Shown here: piece after piece, positions 26,393-35,416 of the stretch | Layout of the letters: every line of letters starts with the position of its first letter | How positions within the stretch are numbered: the first letter of the stretch is position 1 | Assembly: GCA_963708165.1 (NCBI GenBank) | Contig: OY970187.1 | Location: 434,001-498,000 of the forward strand | Source: Rubricoccus sp963708165 | Lineage (GTDB): Bacteria; Bacteroidota; Rhodothermia; Rhodothermales; Rubricoccaceae | DNA length: 64,000 bases | Reading direction: 5' to 3' | The notes under the pieces: generated by a model | Databases searched by the model: none | What the model was told of the DNA's origin: nothing | Seen by the model: the letters and a program-made list of their open reading frames with translations, nothing else | Translations under genes and position numbers: made by a program

Positions 26393-27028
26393 ATGCGCGC
26401 GCTCTCGATTCTGCTCCCTCTCGCCCTGCTAACGCTCGGCGCGTGCAGCTCTGCCCCCCCGATGGTGCCTGTTCCGGCTGCGCCAGAGGCACGACCGGCA
26501 GAGTTTCTCCCCACCGATGGCATCCCGCCCGCAGTCTCTGGCGAGGCGTGCGCAGATCTCGCGCTCGACGCCAGCGCGCTCGACGCCAACGCGCTCGACG
26601 CCAGCGTGCTCGACGCCAGCGTGCTGTTCGACGCTACGCCCACAAGCTGGGTGCCCGCGGCCTCGCGCCTGCTCGGGTGTGCGTCAGAGGCTCTCGCGGC
26701 GCTGAACCTGGGCGCGGCGGATTCGGCGCAGGCGGATGGGATCTCGCTCTTGCAGTACACGCGGGAGCAGCCGCGCGGACGGGTCACGCTCGTCGTCGCG
26801 ATTGGCGACGCGGGTGCGGTCGGCGTGAGCATCGCCGAGACGGTGCCGAGACGCCTGACTGAGACGGTGTTCACGCTCCGCGCCGAGCAGGCGCGAGAGG
26901 CGGCGGGCGCCGAGCCCATTCCCTCGCCTGAGGGCACGCGCGTGTTTCCGGCCTCTGGCGAGCGCCCGTACGGCGTGCGGCTCGTGCGGTCTCAGGACGT
27001 GCTCGTGCTCTCGGTGGTGCGCGAGTAG
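26393..27028 (+). CDS. Lipoprotein with internal five-residue tandem repeats
   Basis: 211 residues. MRALSILLPLALLTLGACSS is a lipoprotein signal with lipobox LGAC. After PAAPEARPAEFLPTDGIPP comes a run of four or five copies of A/V-L-D-A-S/N (about 26563-26632), encoded by a 15-bp minisatellite. The rest is a compact domain with LNLGAADSAQADGISLLQYT and GVRLVRSQDVLVLSVV. No family was recognised. The repeat region may vary in copy number between strains. Confidence 0.7.
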   Translation: MRALSILLPLALLTLGACSSAPPMVPVPAAPEARPAEFLPTDGIPPAVSGEACADLALDASALDANALDASVLDASVLFDATPTSWVPAASRLLGCASEALAALNLGAADSAQADGISLLQYTREQPRGRVTLVVAIGDAGAVGVSIAETVPRRLTETVFTLRAEQAREAAGAEPIPSPEGTRVFPASGERPYGVRLVRSQDVLVLSVVRE

Positions 27029-27051
27029 AGGCCTCTGGCGCCAGAGGCCGT

Positions 27052-27279
27052 CTAGCGGCAGGCGCCGCGCCGGTCGCCGTGGCGCAGGTGCGCGCGGACT
27101 GCGTTGCCGTCAACGCGGAGTGTGCGGCCTTTGTGGCAGACCGCCACCTTTCCGCTCGCGCGCGTGTCGGCGCGGCCTTGTCGGCCGGAGTCGCCGCGCT
27201 TGCTCGCCGTAGGCGTGGAGCACGCGGCAAGGCCTACGCAGCAGCCGAGCAGCACGGCCGTCAGAAATCGAGAAGGCAT
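27052..27279 (-). CDS. Small lipoprotein with a C-terminal VCHKG domain
   Basis: 75 residues from the ATG at 27279 (an ATG seven codons upstream is possible). Lipobox in LLGCCVGLAACSTP. The C-terminus KVAVCHKGRTLRVDGNAVRA followed by HLRHGDRRGAC matches a short domain seen at the ends of Bacteroidota surface proteins, with two cysteines probably forming a disulfide. Convergent with the preceding lipoprotein gene, separated by a head-to-head decamer pair. Confidence 0.65.
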   Translation of the reverse strand: MPSRFLTAVLLGCCVGLAACSTPTASKRGDSGRQGRADTRASGKVAVCHKGRTLRVDGNAVRAHLRHGDRRGACR

Positions 27280-27355
27280 TGGTTCGGTGAGAGTAGACAT
27301 CGCGAACGGAAGCTCTCACCCGATTGTTCTTTGCGCGCGCCAGCGGCCTCTGGCG

Positions 27356-27823
27356 CTACAGCCGTTTCTCGAAGCGAATGCGGTAGTCGCGGTAGGCCGC
27401 GTTGTAGCCCGCCGCGGTGACCTTAAAACCCGCGGCCAGCCCCATCACGGTCATGCCCGGGTGCTTGTTGGGGAACGTGTCGTAGGCGAACCGGCGGTAG
27501 CCCATCGCGCGGGCCTCGTCCATGAGCCGCGCCAGAAGCTCTCGCGCGATGCCGCTGCGCCGAAACGGCTCCAAGACGCCGCCCTTGGCGCTGTAAAACG
27601 TGGGCTCGCTCTCGCCATACCCCACCTTGAACCCGACCGGGTCGCCAGAGGCATAGGCGACCAGAAACGTGAGGTGGGTCCGGTCCAGCCGGAAGATTAC
27701 GCGGTCGTCGCCGAAGATGGCGCGGTTGAGCGCCTGAACATCGGCGTAGCGCGACATGCCCACGCGCTCGATGCGCACATCGGCGAGGGCGTCGAAGGAG
27801 CCGGGCGGGGCGTCGAGCTGCAT
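27356..27823 (-). CDS. GNAT-family N-acetyltransferase
   Basis: 155 residues. The acetyl-CoA-binding motif A is LEPFRRSGIARELLARLMDE (R-x2-G-I-A in place of the common Q/R-x-x-G-x-G/A), followed by ARAMGYRRFAYDTFP and NKHPGMTVMGLAAGF. The substrate is unknown. A proline- and alanine-rich N-terminus precedes VRIERVGMSRYADVQALN. Single gene between a lipoprotein and the helicase, all on the minus strand. Confidence 0.88.
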   Translation of the reverse strand: MQLDAPPGSFDALADVRIERVGMSRYADVQALNRAIFGDDRVIFRLDRTHLTFLVAYASGDPVGFKVGYGESEPTFYSAKGGVLEPFRRSGIARELLARLMDEARAMGYRRFAYDTFPNKHPGMTVMGLAAGFKVTAAGYNAAYRDYRIRFEKRL

Positions 27824-27886
27824 AGCCTCTGGCGATGCGTGAAGCAGAAATGAAGGGTACGGGGTTTCGCGTTCTCTCGCAAGCGC

Positions 27887-29977
27887 TTACGGGCCCAGCT
27901 GCTTCGGCTCCGGGCCGCCCTGCCCCTCCCCGATCTCGGTGCGGTCGCCAGAGGCGAGCGGCGTGGGCTCAGGCGGTGTCTCTTCGACGAGCGCGATGCG
28001 CTCCAACAGGGTCTCCGGCGTGTCTTCGAGAAAGCGCGAGACGCGCGTGAGAAAGCCGCCGGAGCCTCGGCGCCAGCGGCTGGCGGGATAGCTGACGTAC
28101 AGCTCGCGCTCGGCGCGGGTCAGCGCGACGTAGAGCAGACGCCGCTCCTCGTCCAGTTCCTCCTGGACTTTTGACCGCGTACTCGTTGGGCAGCACGCCG
28201 TCCAGCGCGTCGATGAGAACCACGGTGTCGAACTCCAGGCCCTTGGCCGAGTGGATGGTCGAGAGCACCAGCGGTGGCTCGTCGCGGTAGGCGCCTTCGA
28301 CGGCCTCTTGCGTGAGGTCGACGGGGTCGAGCGCGAGGGCTTCGAGCAGGGCACCGCGCGAGGGATAGCTGGCCGCGAGGTCGGCCAACCCGTCCAGGTC
28401 GGGTTCGCGGCGGCCCCAGTCGTCGTAGAGGCGCTCGAAGTGGGGGCGGTAATACGCCAGGAGCCGGTCCACCTGGTCCGCCAGAGGCCGTCCATCGCGC
28501 AGGTCGGCGAGCAGCGCGGCCAGCGCGCGCACGCCGTCGGCGTAGCGGGCGTCGGCGCCGAACTCCAGGCCGTACGGATCGCCAGAGGCCTCCTCTTGCG
28601 CCCCGATCCAGTCCAGGACCTTGCGCACGGTCCGCGGGCCGACGCCTTCGAGGAGCAAGAGCGCCCGGTTCCAGGCGACGGCGTCGGCAGGGTTCTCGGC
28701 CACGCGCAAGGTGCGCGACGATGTCTTTGACGTGCGCCGCCTCGGCGAGCTTGAGCCCGCCCACTTTGACAAACGGGATCTGGCGGCGCGTGAGTTCGGC
28801 CTCTAGCGCGTAGGAGCACCAACTCGCGCGGAACAGGACCGCCTGCCGCGCCAGAGGCACGCCCGCCTCTCGCGTGCCGAGCACGAGTTCGCACACGAAC
28901 CGCGACTGCCACTCTTCGTCCGGGCACGGGACCAGTCCGGGCGTCTCGCCGCCTTCTTTTTGCGTGAACAGGCGCTTGTCGTACTTCTCGCGCGCGCCCT
29001 CCAACACACGGTTCGCGAGGTTGAGAATGGGCTGCGTGGAGCGGTAGTTCTCCTCCAGCTTGAGCACCCGTGCACCGGGAAAGCGCTCGGGAAAGCCCAG
29101 GATGTGCCCCACGTCGGCGCCACGAAAGCGGTAGATGCTCTGCGCGTCGTCGCCCACGACGGTGAGGTTGCCGTGCTCGCTCGCCAGAAGCTCCACCAGA
29201 TCTGCCTGGACGTGGTTCACGTCCTGATACTCGTCCACGAGCACGTGCGTGAGGCGGCCGGAGACGGCGCGCCGGATGTCTGGCTTGCTCGCCAGAAGCT
29301 GGGCCGTGAGGCCGAGCAGGTCGTCGTAGTCCGCGAGCCCGTAGCGGCGCTTGGTCGCGTGGAAGGCGTCGCCCAGGTCCGCGATGGCATCGGCGTGGCG
29401 GGCGTAGTGCGGGTGCTCCTCGGCGATGACCTCTTGCACACTCATCCCGCGGTTGGCCGCGCTGGAGAGGATGCGCTGCAGCGAGCGTTTCTTGGGAAAG
29501 CGCCTCTGGCGGGAGTCCAGGCCTTTTTCGGTGCGCACCAGATCAATCACGTCGGCGGCATCGGCCTGATCGAGAATCGTGAACCGGTTGGGCAAGCCAA
29601 TCGCCTCGCCGTGCTGGCGCAGGACTTCGACGCAGAAGGCGTGGAACGTGCCGCCGCGCACCCGCTCGCAGCGCCCGTCCAGCAAGCCGCTGGCGCGGAC
29701 GAGCATCTCGCGCGCGGCGCGTCGGGTAAACGTGAGCAGCGCGATCCGGTCGGGCTCCACGCCCGTTTCCACCAGATAGGCCACGCGGTAGACCAGCGTG
29801 CGCGTCTTGCCTGTGCCCGGCGCCTGCTACGATGAGCGTCGGCCCGCCAGAGGCTGTCGCGGCGGCGAGTTGCTGAGGATTGAGTTCGGCCGCGTAGTCG
29901 ATCTGGAGATCGGCACGGCGGACGGCGCCAGAGTTGGCCTCTGGCGTAGCGGCGGGCAGGACGAAACGGCGGGCCAT
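27887..29977 (-). CDS. UvrD/PcrA-type superfamily 1 DNA helicase (three frameshifts)
   Basis: Joined across frames this is a complete SF1A helicase of about 695 residues. Motifs: Q motif LNPQQLAAATASGGP, Walker A (GAGTGKT after removing one G), LLTFTRRAAREML, HVLVDEYQDVNHVQADLVEL, TVVGDDAQSIYRFRGAD, KLEENYRSTQPIL, LSTIHSAKGLEFDTVVLIDA and ERRLLYVALTRAERELYV. Breaks lie at about 29818 (a GGG run inside Walker A), 28706 (CTTG) and 28170 (an AAAA run); each is repaired by removing one base. Three homopolymer-type indels in one otherwise conserved gene point to sequence error. The start (29977) overlaps the HEPN stop as TAATG. Confidence 0.85.
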
Positions 29978-30369
29978 TACGCGATCACGCCAGAGGCCCA
30001 TTCCACGACCACGCGGGCCTGCGCGGTGGCGCGGTGCCACATCTCGTGGTCAACCTCTTCGAGCACCGCTGGGTAGCGCGTGCTTACGGCGTACACATTC
30101 AGCCACACACACGACGCAACAGCCTCAGGCACGTGGACCGCAATCATATCGAGCAGCACAGATAGGTCGTGTGTCTTGCGAACCTGCGTCTTCTCCCACA
30201 CGATGACGGCCTTCAGTGCTTTCTCAGCCGCCTGCTGCGTGTGGAAACACAACGTCTCCAGCAACACGGCCTCTGGCGGGACGGCTTCCGCGAGCGCAAG
30301 GTCACTCCTCGCGTACCGCACCCACTCGTCAGGAGAATCCGCAGGGTTGAGAGGAAGATCAGGCGGCAT
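29977..30369 (-). CDS. HEPN-domain protein, toxin-type, module 2
   Basis: 130 residues. WVRYARSDLALAEAV, LCFHTQQAAEKALKAVIVW and VRKTHDLSVLLDMI are the hallmarks of the HEPN family. It follows the MNT gene with an 11-base overlap and is followed by the helicase with a one-base overlap (TAATG), so MNT, HEPN and helicase probably form one transcript. As with module 1, a toxin/antitoxin or abortive-infection role is expected from the family. The two HEPN proteins are not close paralogues of each other. Confidence 0.85.
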   Translation of the reverse strand: MPPDLPLNPADSPDEWVRYARSDLALAEAVPPEAVLLETLCFHTQQAAEKALKAVIVWEKTQVRKTHDLSVLLDMIAVHVPEAVASCVWLNVYAVSTRYPAVLEEVDHEMWHRATAQARVVVEWASGVIA

Positions 30370-30700
30370 AGAGCTCGCGACCGGTTTTCAGGATCTCGGG
30401 GTAGATCAGGCCAGGGTTCTCAGCGTGGCGCGCGAGGTCCGCTTCTCGAACAGCGAGAAAATCTATTGGGACGTGCGGAACTCGGACACGTTGAGCCAAA
30501 CGCATCATCGTCGCCAGAGGCTTCTGATCGTCCGGGATCACGACGAGGAAATCGTAGTCGCTCTCCGGCCCCGCGTCGCCTCTGGCGTGGGAGCCGAAGA
30601 GAATGATCCGCAGCGGGTCCACTTCGCGCACAATCGCCTCCACCACCTGCTGGACCACGCCAGAGGCTTCGAGCGGAGGATGGGCGAGCGTGACGGGCAT
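30359..30700 (-). CDS. Minimal nucleotidyltransferase (MNT), module 2
   Basis: 113 residues from the ATG at 30700. The active site LRIILFGSHARGDAGPESDYD has GSxARG and the D-x-D pair. The C-terminus VRVPHVPIDFLAVREADLAR is usual for MNTs paired with HEPN. The gene order MNT then HEPN is the same as in module 1 at 5.3-6.0 kb. Longer upstream starts run into decamer-dense DNA and are not supported. Confidence 0.87.
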   Translation of the reverse strand: MPVTLAHPPLEASGVVQQVVEAIVREVDPLRIILFGSHARGDAGPESDYDFLVVIPDDQKPLATMMRLAQRVRVPHVPIDFLAVREADLARHAENPGLIYPEILKTGRELYAA

Positions 30701-30900
30701 GTCCGAAACATACCGCGCGCGCCAGAGGCCCGCGAACGAACCAAATCCTCGCCAGAGGCCTCTGGCGGAGCCCGGACGGCGGCAGAGGTGCGGGCTATAT
30801 TCGAGAGCAGGAGAGGCCCGCCAACGACTGGCGACTGGCCCCCACTCGTCTTCCTCCCGTCGGGCCACAGGCCTGATCTCCCCAGCACAGCGCGCGCCCC

Positions 30901-32247
30901 ATGGGCAAGGTCATCGCCATCGCCAACCAGAAAGGCGGCGTCGGCAAGACGACGACGGCGGTGAACCTGGCCGCGAGCCTGGCCGCGATGGAGCACCCGA
31001 CGCTCCTTCTCGACACCGACCCGCAGGCCAACGGCTCGTCGAGCGTGGGCGTGGACAGCCGCACGGTCGCCTCGTCGGTGTACGAGGTGCTGATGGGCAG
31101 CGTGAGCGTGGAGGACGCGGTCTTGAAGACGGAGATGCCGTTTCTGGACCTCCTGCCGAGCCACATCAACCTGGTAGGCGCCGAGATCGAGATGATCGAT
31201 CTCTACGAACGCGAGCAGGTGCTCAAAAAGGCGCTCTTGCAAGCGCGGCGCAAATACGACTTCATCGTCATCGATTGCCCGCCCTCGCTCGGTCTGCTGA
31301 CGCTGAACGCGCTCACGGCTTCCGATTCGGTCCTGATTCCCGTCCAGGCGGAGTACTTCGCGCTCGAAGGGCTGGGTCAATTGCTCAACACGATCAAGAT
31401 CGTGCGGCAGCACCTCAACCCAGATCTGGAAATCGAGGGCGTGCTCCTCACAATGTTTGACGGCCGCTTGCGCCTGTCCAATCAGGTCGCGAGCGAAGTG
31501 CGGCGGTACTTCGGCGACCGCGTGTTCAACGCGGTGATCCAGCGCAACGTGCGCGTGAGCGAGGCGCCGAGCTTCGGCAAGCCGGTCCTGCTCTACGACG
31601 TGGTCTCGTCCGGGTCGCGCAACTACATGGCCCTGGCGGGCGAGGTGGTCAAGAACAACGGCCGCTACCTCGCGCAAGAGGAGACCCGAGAAGAAGCCTC
31701 TGGCGCACCGCCAGTCCAGGCGCGCACCGCCGAGCCGTCGCAGGCGGCCCGCCCCCCGAGCGCGCGCAACCACGAGCCTCTGGCGCCGACGCCCGCCCGC
31801 TCCACGCCAGAGGCCACGCCTGCGCAGGCCGCTGCGCCCGCATCGAGACCAGCGCCAGAGGCTGTACCCACGGCCCGACCGGCGCCTGCATCTCAGCCGC
31901 TCGCCGCGGCTCAGCCTGCTACCGCTCAGACCGCGCTGGAGCAGACTGCGCCAAAGGTCCGTCCTGCGCCAGAAGCTCGTCTCGCGCCAGAGGCCACACG
32001 TACGCCTGCCTCTGGCGAGCCCGCGCCCAGCGCCCGTGGAGTTTCGGCGGGCGCCAGTGGCCCCGGCGGCGACGGCTCCGCCCCTCTCCCCTCTCTCGGC
32101 CGCCCCGCGCCGCGCCCTCAGCACGGCGCTGCGCAGAGCCGCGCCTCTGGCGGCGATGCCGGCACGACGGCTCGGCCCACCGACAACGGCCGTCTCCACC
32201 TCCCCTCCCGCGCCACCCCCGGCCGCGGCTCTGACTCCCCCGACTGA
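30901..32247 (+). CDS. parA: Chromosome-partitioning ATPase with long repeat-derived tail
   Basis: The first about 258 residues are a normal ParA/Soj: IANQKGGVGKTTTAVNLAAS (deviant Walker A), LLLDTDPQANGSSSVG, FIVIDCPPSLGLLTLNAL and VQAEYFALEGLGQLL. Typical ParA proteins stop near residue 255-265. This one continues to 448 with about 190 residues of Ala/Pro/Ser/Thr/Glu in low-complexity order, where APEA, PEA and ASG from the decamer recur at least ten times. The tail is probably disordered. The stop overlaps the parB start (TGATG). ParA with ParB drives origin segregation; no parS-like 16-mer was noticed in this window. Confidence 0.95.
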   Translation: MGKVIAIANQKGGVGKTTTAVNLAASLAAMEHPTLLLDTDPQANGSSSVGVDSRTVASSVYEVLMGSVSVEDAVLKTEMPFLDLLPSHINLVGAEIEMIDLYEREQVLKKALLQARRKYDFIVIDCPPSLGLLTLNALTASDSVLIPVQAEYFALEGLGQLLNTIKIVRQHLNPDLEIEGVLLTMFDGRLRLSNQVASEVRRYFGDRVFNAVIQRNVRVSEAPSFGKPVLLYDVVSSGSRNYMALAGEVVKNNGRYLAQEETREEASGAPPVQARTAEPSQAARPPSARNHEPLAPTPARSTPEATPAQAAAPASRPAPEAVPTARPAPASQPLAAAQPATAQTALEQTAPKVRPAPEARLAPEATRTPASGEPAPSARGVSAGASGPGGDGSAPLPSLGRPAPRPQHGAAQSRASGGDAGTTARPTDNGRLHLPSRATPGRGSDSPD

Positions 32248-33218
32248 TGGCCGCCAAAAAAGCCGCCTTGGGCAAAGGCCTGAGTGCCCTCCTCCCCTCC
32301 CAGCCCGGCGAGCCCGACGGTGAGGGCGCAGAAGGACTGCCACGCACGCGCCTCTACAACTTCGACGACCGCCAGAGGCTTGCGGGCCGCGTCGCGGATG
32401 TGGAATTGGATTCCATCCGGCCCAACCCGTACCAGCCGCGCAAAGATTTTGACGAGGCCGCACTGAACGAACTCGCAGACTCGATCCGCCAGCTCGGCGT
32501 CATCCAGCCGCTGACGGTCCGCTCGACGGGCCGCAACCAGTTCGAGCTCATCTCGGGCGAGCGCCGCTTGCGCGCCAGCCGCCGCGCCGGGCTCAAGATG
32601 GTGCCCGCCTACGTCCGCGAGGCCACGACCGAGGAAATCTTGGAGATGGCCATCGTCGAGAACGTGCAGCGCGAGGACCTTAACCCGGTCGAGATCGCGC
32701 TGGGCTACCAGCGCCTGACCGAAGAGGTGGGCCTGACGCAGGAGCAGGTCGCCGAGAAGGTCTCCAAAAGCCGCTCGGCCGTCGCCAACACGCTGCGTCT
32801 GCTCAAGCTGCCGCCGCGCGTCCAGGCGTCGCTGCGCGAAGGCACCGTCACGGCCGGCCACGCCCGGATGCTCGTCGCGCTCGAAGACGAGGACGCCCAA
32901 CTCGCCCTCCACCGCGAGATCGTGGACGATGGCCTGAGCGTGCGCGAGGTCGAGCGCCGCGTGCGCGCGATTCGCGAAAGCGCCTCTGGCGCCGCGACCG
33001 AGCCGTCTCCCACGGCGGAGAAAGTCGCCGAAAAGACCGAGGCCCTGTCCTCGCGCGACAAGCTGCAGATCGAGAAGTACGAATCCGACCTCCGCGACCG
33101 GCTCGCGACGCAGGTCCAGATCCGCCACCGCGCCTCGGACGGCGCGGGCACGATCACGCTTTCCTACTACTCCTCCGAGGATCTGGAGCGCGTCATCGAA
33201 GCCCTGACGGGGCGCTAA
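32247..33218 (+). CDS. parB: Chromosome-partitioning CTPase/DNA-binding protein
   Basis: 323 residues. KKAALGKGLSALLP is the ParA-contacting N-terminus. It is followed by IRPNPYQPRKDFDEAALNEL, the CTP-binding GERRLRASR box (residues 109-117), ENVQREDLNPVEIALGYQRL and the helix-turn-helix LTQEQVAEKVSKSRSAVANT, then a C-terminal dimerisation region (IRHRASDGAGTITLSYYSSE). A spacer (ASGAATEPSPTAEKVAEKT) between the DNA-binding and C-terminal parts starts with a decamer. Co-transcribed with parA and the DUF5683 gene. Confidence 0.95.
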   Translation: MAAKKAALGKGLSALLPSQPGEPDGEGAEGLPRTRLYNFDDRQRLAGRVADVELDSIRPNPYQPRKDFDEAALNELADSIRQLGVIQPLTVRSTGRNQFELISGERRLRASRRAGLKMVPAYVREATTEEILEMAIVENVQREDLNPVEIALGYQRLTEEVGLTQEQVAEKVSKSRSAVANTLRLLKLPPRVQASLREGTVTAGHARMLVALEDEDAQLALHREIVDDGLSVREVERRVRAIRESASGAATEPSPTAEKVAEKTEALSSRDKLQIEKYESDLRDRLATQVQIRHRASDGAGTITLSYYSSEDLERVIEALTGR

Positions 33219-33220
33219 AC

Positions 33221-33868
33221 GTGCGCGGCCTCTGGCGGGCAGGCGCGCTGGCCGCACTCCTGAGCCTCGCCGCGCCTCTGGCGGCGCAGACGCCGGACTC
33301 GACTTCCGCGCCAGACTCGGCCGCTGCGCCAGAGGCCGCATCGCGCCCCGCGCCTCTGGCGCCAGAGGCCAGCATCGTGGTCGCAGACAGTGCCGTGGCG
33401 GACACCACGCGGACGCCCGGGAAAGCGCTGCGCCGGTCGCTGCTCGTGCCCGGGCTGGGACAGGTCTACAACGGACAGCCCGAAAAGACGCCGTTCGTGC
33501 TCATAGGCTTGCTCGGAGCGGGCGCGTACGTGGCGTACAACCACGACCGCTACCTGCTCTACCGCCACGCGTTTCTCTATCAGCAGCGCGAAGAGAGCGG
33601 GCAGGACCCCAACGAGTTCGAGCGATTCGCCGATGAATGGGTCGAGGCCGGTTCGCTCCAGGCCATTCGCCTGCGCGACCTGCGAGACAACGCGCGCTCC
33701 AGCCGAGACATCGCCATCGTCCTCACGGGCGCCGTCTACGCCCTGCAGGCACTCGACGCCTACGTCTCGGCACATCTCAAAGACTTCGACGTGAGCGACG
33801 ACCTCTCACTGCACATCGCCCCCGAGGCCTCTGGCGGCGCCACGCTCACACTGCGGCTCGGACTGTAA
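33221..33868 (+). CDS. DUF5683-family membrane protein
   Basis: 215 residues starting at a GTG three bases after the parB stop. Signal/TM start (AGALAALLSLAAPLAAQ), a repeat-rich stretch (APEAASRPAPLAPEASI, from head-to-head decamers at about 33352-33369), then the conserved core GKALRRSLLVPGLGQVYNGQ and VLIGLLGAGAYVAYNHDRYL. The family often follows parB in Bacteroidota-like genomes; its function is unknown. The C-terminus ends with a decamer-coded APEASGG and a barrel-like strand. Confidence 0.85.
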   Translation: MRGLWRAGALAALLSLAAPLAAQTPDSTSAPDSAAAPEAASRPAPLAPEASIVVADSAVADTTRTPGKALRRSLLVPGLGQVYNGQPEKTPFVLIGLLGAGAYVAYNHDRYLLYRHAFLYQQREESGQDPNEFERFADEWVEAGSLQAIRLRDLRDNARSSRDIAIVLTGAVYALQALDAYVSAHLKDFDVSDDLSLHIAPEASGGATLTLRLGL

Positions 33869-34001
33869 TACACGAGCCTTCAACGCCGTTGGCGGTGTAC
33901 TCAGGCGCCAGAGCCCGAACGCCTGACAACGCCTCTGGCGCACCCCAGCGCCGTTCTCAGGCTCTTGGCGCGCCGCGGACCCCGTCTGCACACGCCCCGA
34001 C

Positions 34002-34009
34002 TATCTTCA
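34002..34009 (+). promoter_or_regulatory. Possible -7 box (TATCTTCA)
   Basis: A TAnnTTnn octamer 30 bases before the ATG at 34040, in a 170-base gap. Two mismatches to TAnnTTTG at most; no -33 box assigned. Confidence 0.3.
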
Positions 34010-34039
34010 AGGACTTCGCCAGCGGCTCCCCGTCCCGCC

Positions 34040-35374
34040 ATGTCTGCTCTCGCTTCCCGTCGCGACCCCGCTTCTGCCTCTCAGGCACCCAAGGCCATCT
34101 TCGAGAAGGCCCGACAGTTTTTCGCGCCCGAGGGCCGATACGTGCAATCCAAGGCCGCGGGTGTGTACCCGTATTTCCGCCCTATCGAGGTCGCCGAGGG
34201 CACCCGAGCCGTGATCAACGGCAAGGAGGTCATCATGGCTGGGTCTAACAACTACCTGGGGCTCACAAACCACCCGGCGGTGGTGGAGGCGGCACAGGCG
34301 GCCATCGAGAAATACGGCTCTGGCTGCACCGGAAGCCGGTTCCTCAACGGCACGCTCGACCTGCACATTGAGCTCGAAGCGCGCTTGGCGCGTTTCATGG
34401 GCGCAGAGGCCTGTGTCCTGTTCTCGACGGGCTACATGACCAACCTGGGCGTTATCCAGTCCATCGCGGGACGCGGTGACCTGCTGTTCTCGGACAAAGA
34501 CAACCACGCGTGCATCGTGGCGGGCACGCAGGTAGCTGCCGCAGAGACCGTGCGCTACCGTCACGATGACATGGCGCACCTCCGGCTTCTCCTGGAGAAG
34601 TACAGTGCTGAGCGCCCCGATGCGGGCAAGATCATCGTCACCGATGGCGTCTTCTCGATGTCCGGCACCATCGCGAACGTCCCTGGGCTCGTCGAGCTCG
34701 CCGAAGAGTTCGGCGCGGGCCTCATGCTCGACGACGCGCACGCCGTCGGCGTGGTGGGTCCCGGCGGAAAAGGCACGGCCGCGCTGTTCGATGTCGTAGA
34801 CAAGGTGGACTTCACGACGGGCACCTTCTCCAAGTCCTTTGCCAGCCTGGGCGGCTTCGTCGTTGGCTCGCACGAGAACATCGAGTACATCCGCCACACG
34901 GCGTCTGCTCACATCTTCAGCGCGTCCATGCCGCCCGCGAACGTCGCGACGGTCCTGGCCTGCCTGGACATCCTCGAAGCCGAGCCCGAGCGCCTCACGC
35001 GCCTAGACGAGGTCGCGAACAAGATGCGCGACGGCTTCCGCGCCAGAGGCTTCAACGTGTGGACCAGCCAGACGCCCATCATCCCGGTCGTCATCGGCGA
35101 TCAGCTGACGTGCCTCCGCATGTGGGGGGACCTGCTCAAGGAAGGCGTGTTTGTCAATCCCGTCGTGCCGCCCGCCGTGCCGCGCGGCCAGTCGCTCATG
35201 CGCACCAGCTACATGGCGACGCACTCGGACGAGGAGTTGGACGAGATTCTGGACATTTTCCAGCGCGTTGGCATCCAGCACGGCGTGGTCACAGAGGACG
35301 GCAAGCCCGGCACCCTCGTCCGCGACCACGGCGACGCGATGGGCGAGGCCGTGCCGCCATCGCTACAGGGATGA
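34040..35374 (+). CDS. Alpha-oxoamine synthase family enzyme (serine palmitoyltransferase-like)
   Basis: 444 residues. PLP fold type I: AGSNNYLGLTNHPAVVEAAQ, YGSGCTGSRFLNGTLDLH, SDKDNHACIVAG, LDDAHAVGVVGPGGKG and the Schiff-base lysine in TGTFSKSFASLGGFVVGS. The family covers serine palmitoyltransferase, KBL, AONS and ALAS. SPT is the most likely in this lineage, where sphingolipids are common, because of GTFSKSFASLGGF and the extended N- and C-termini. It would condense serine with an acyl-CoA/ACP. KBL remains possible. It stands alone with its own upstream gap. Confidence 0.85.
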   Translation: MSALASRRDPASASQAPKAIFEKARQFFAPEGRYVQSKAAGVYPYFRPIEVAEGTRAVINGKEVIMAGSNNYLGLTNHPAVVEAAQAAIEKYGSGCTGSRFLNGTLDLHIELEARLARFMGAEACVLFSTGYMTNLGVIQSIAGRGDLLFSDKDNHACIVAGTQVAAAETVRYRHDDMAHLRLLLEKYSAERPDAGKIIVTDGVFSMSGTIANVPGLVELAEEFGAGLMLDDAHAVGVVGPGGKGTAALFDVVDKVDFTTGTFSKSFASLGGFVVGSHENIEYIRHTASAHIFSASMPPANVATVLACLDILEAEPERLTRLDEVANKMRDGFRARGFNVWTSQTPIIPVVIGDQLTCLRMWGDLLKEGVFVNPVVPPAVPRGQSLMRTSYMATHSDEELDEILDIFQRVGIQHGVVTEDGKPGTLVRDHGDAMGEAVPPSLQG

Positions 35375-35416
35375 GCGCCTCTGGCGAGATGTGAGTCCAG
35401 CCTCTGGCGCCAGAGG

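Noticed and set aside
28100..28800. Programmed frameshifting in the helicase
   Set aside because: Three unrelated sites without slippery heptamers or downstream structures; indels at short homopolymers are simpler.
30701..33220. parS site near parAB
   Set aside because: No TGTTTCACGTGAAACA-like 16-mer was noticed around parAB; a genome search would be needed.
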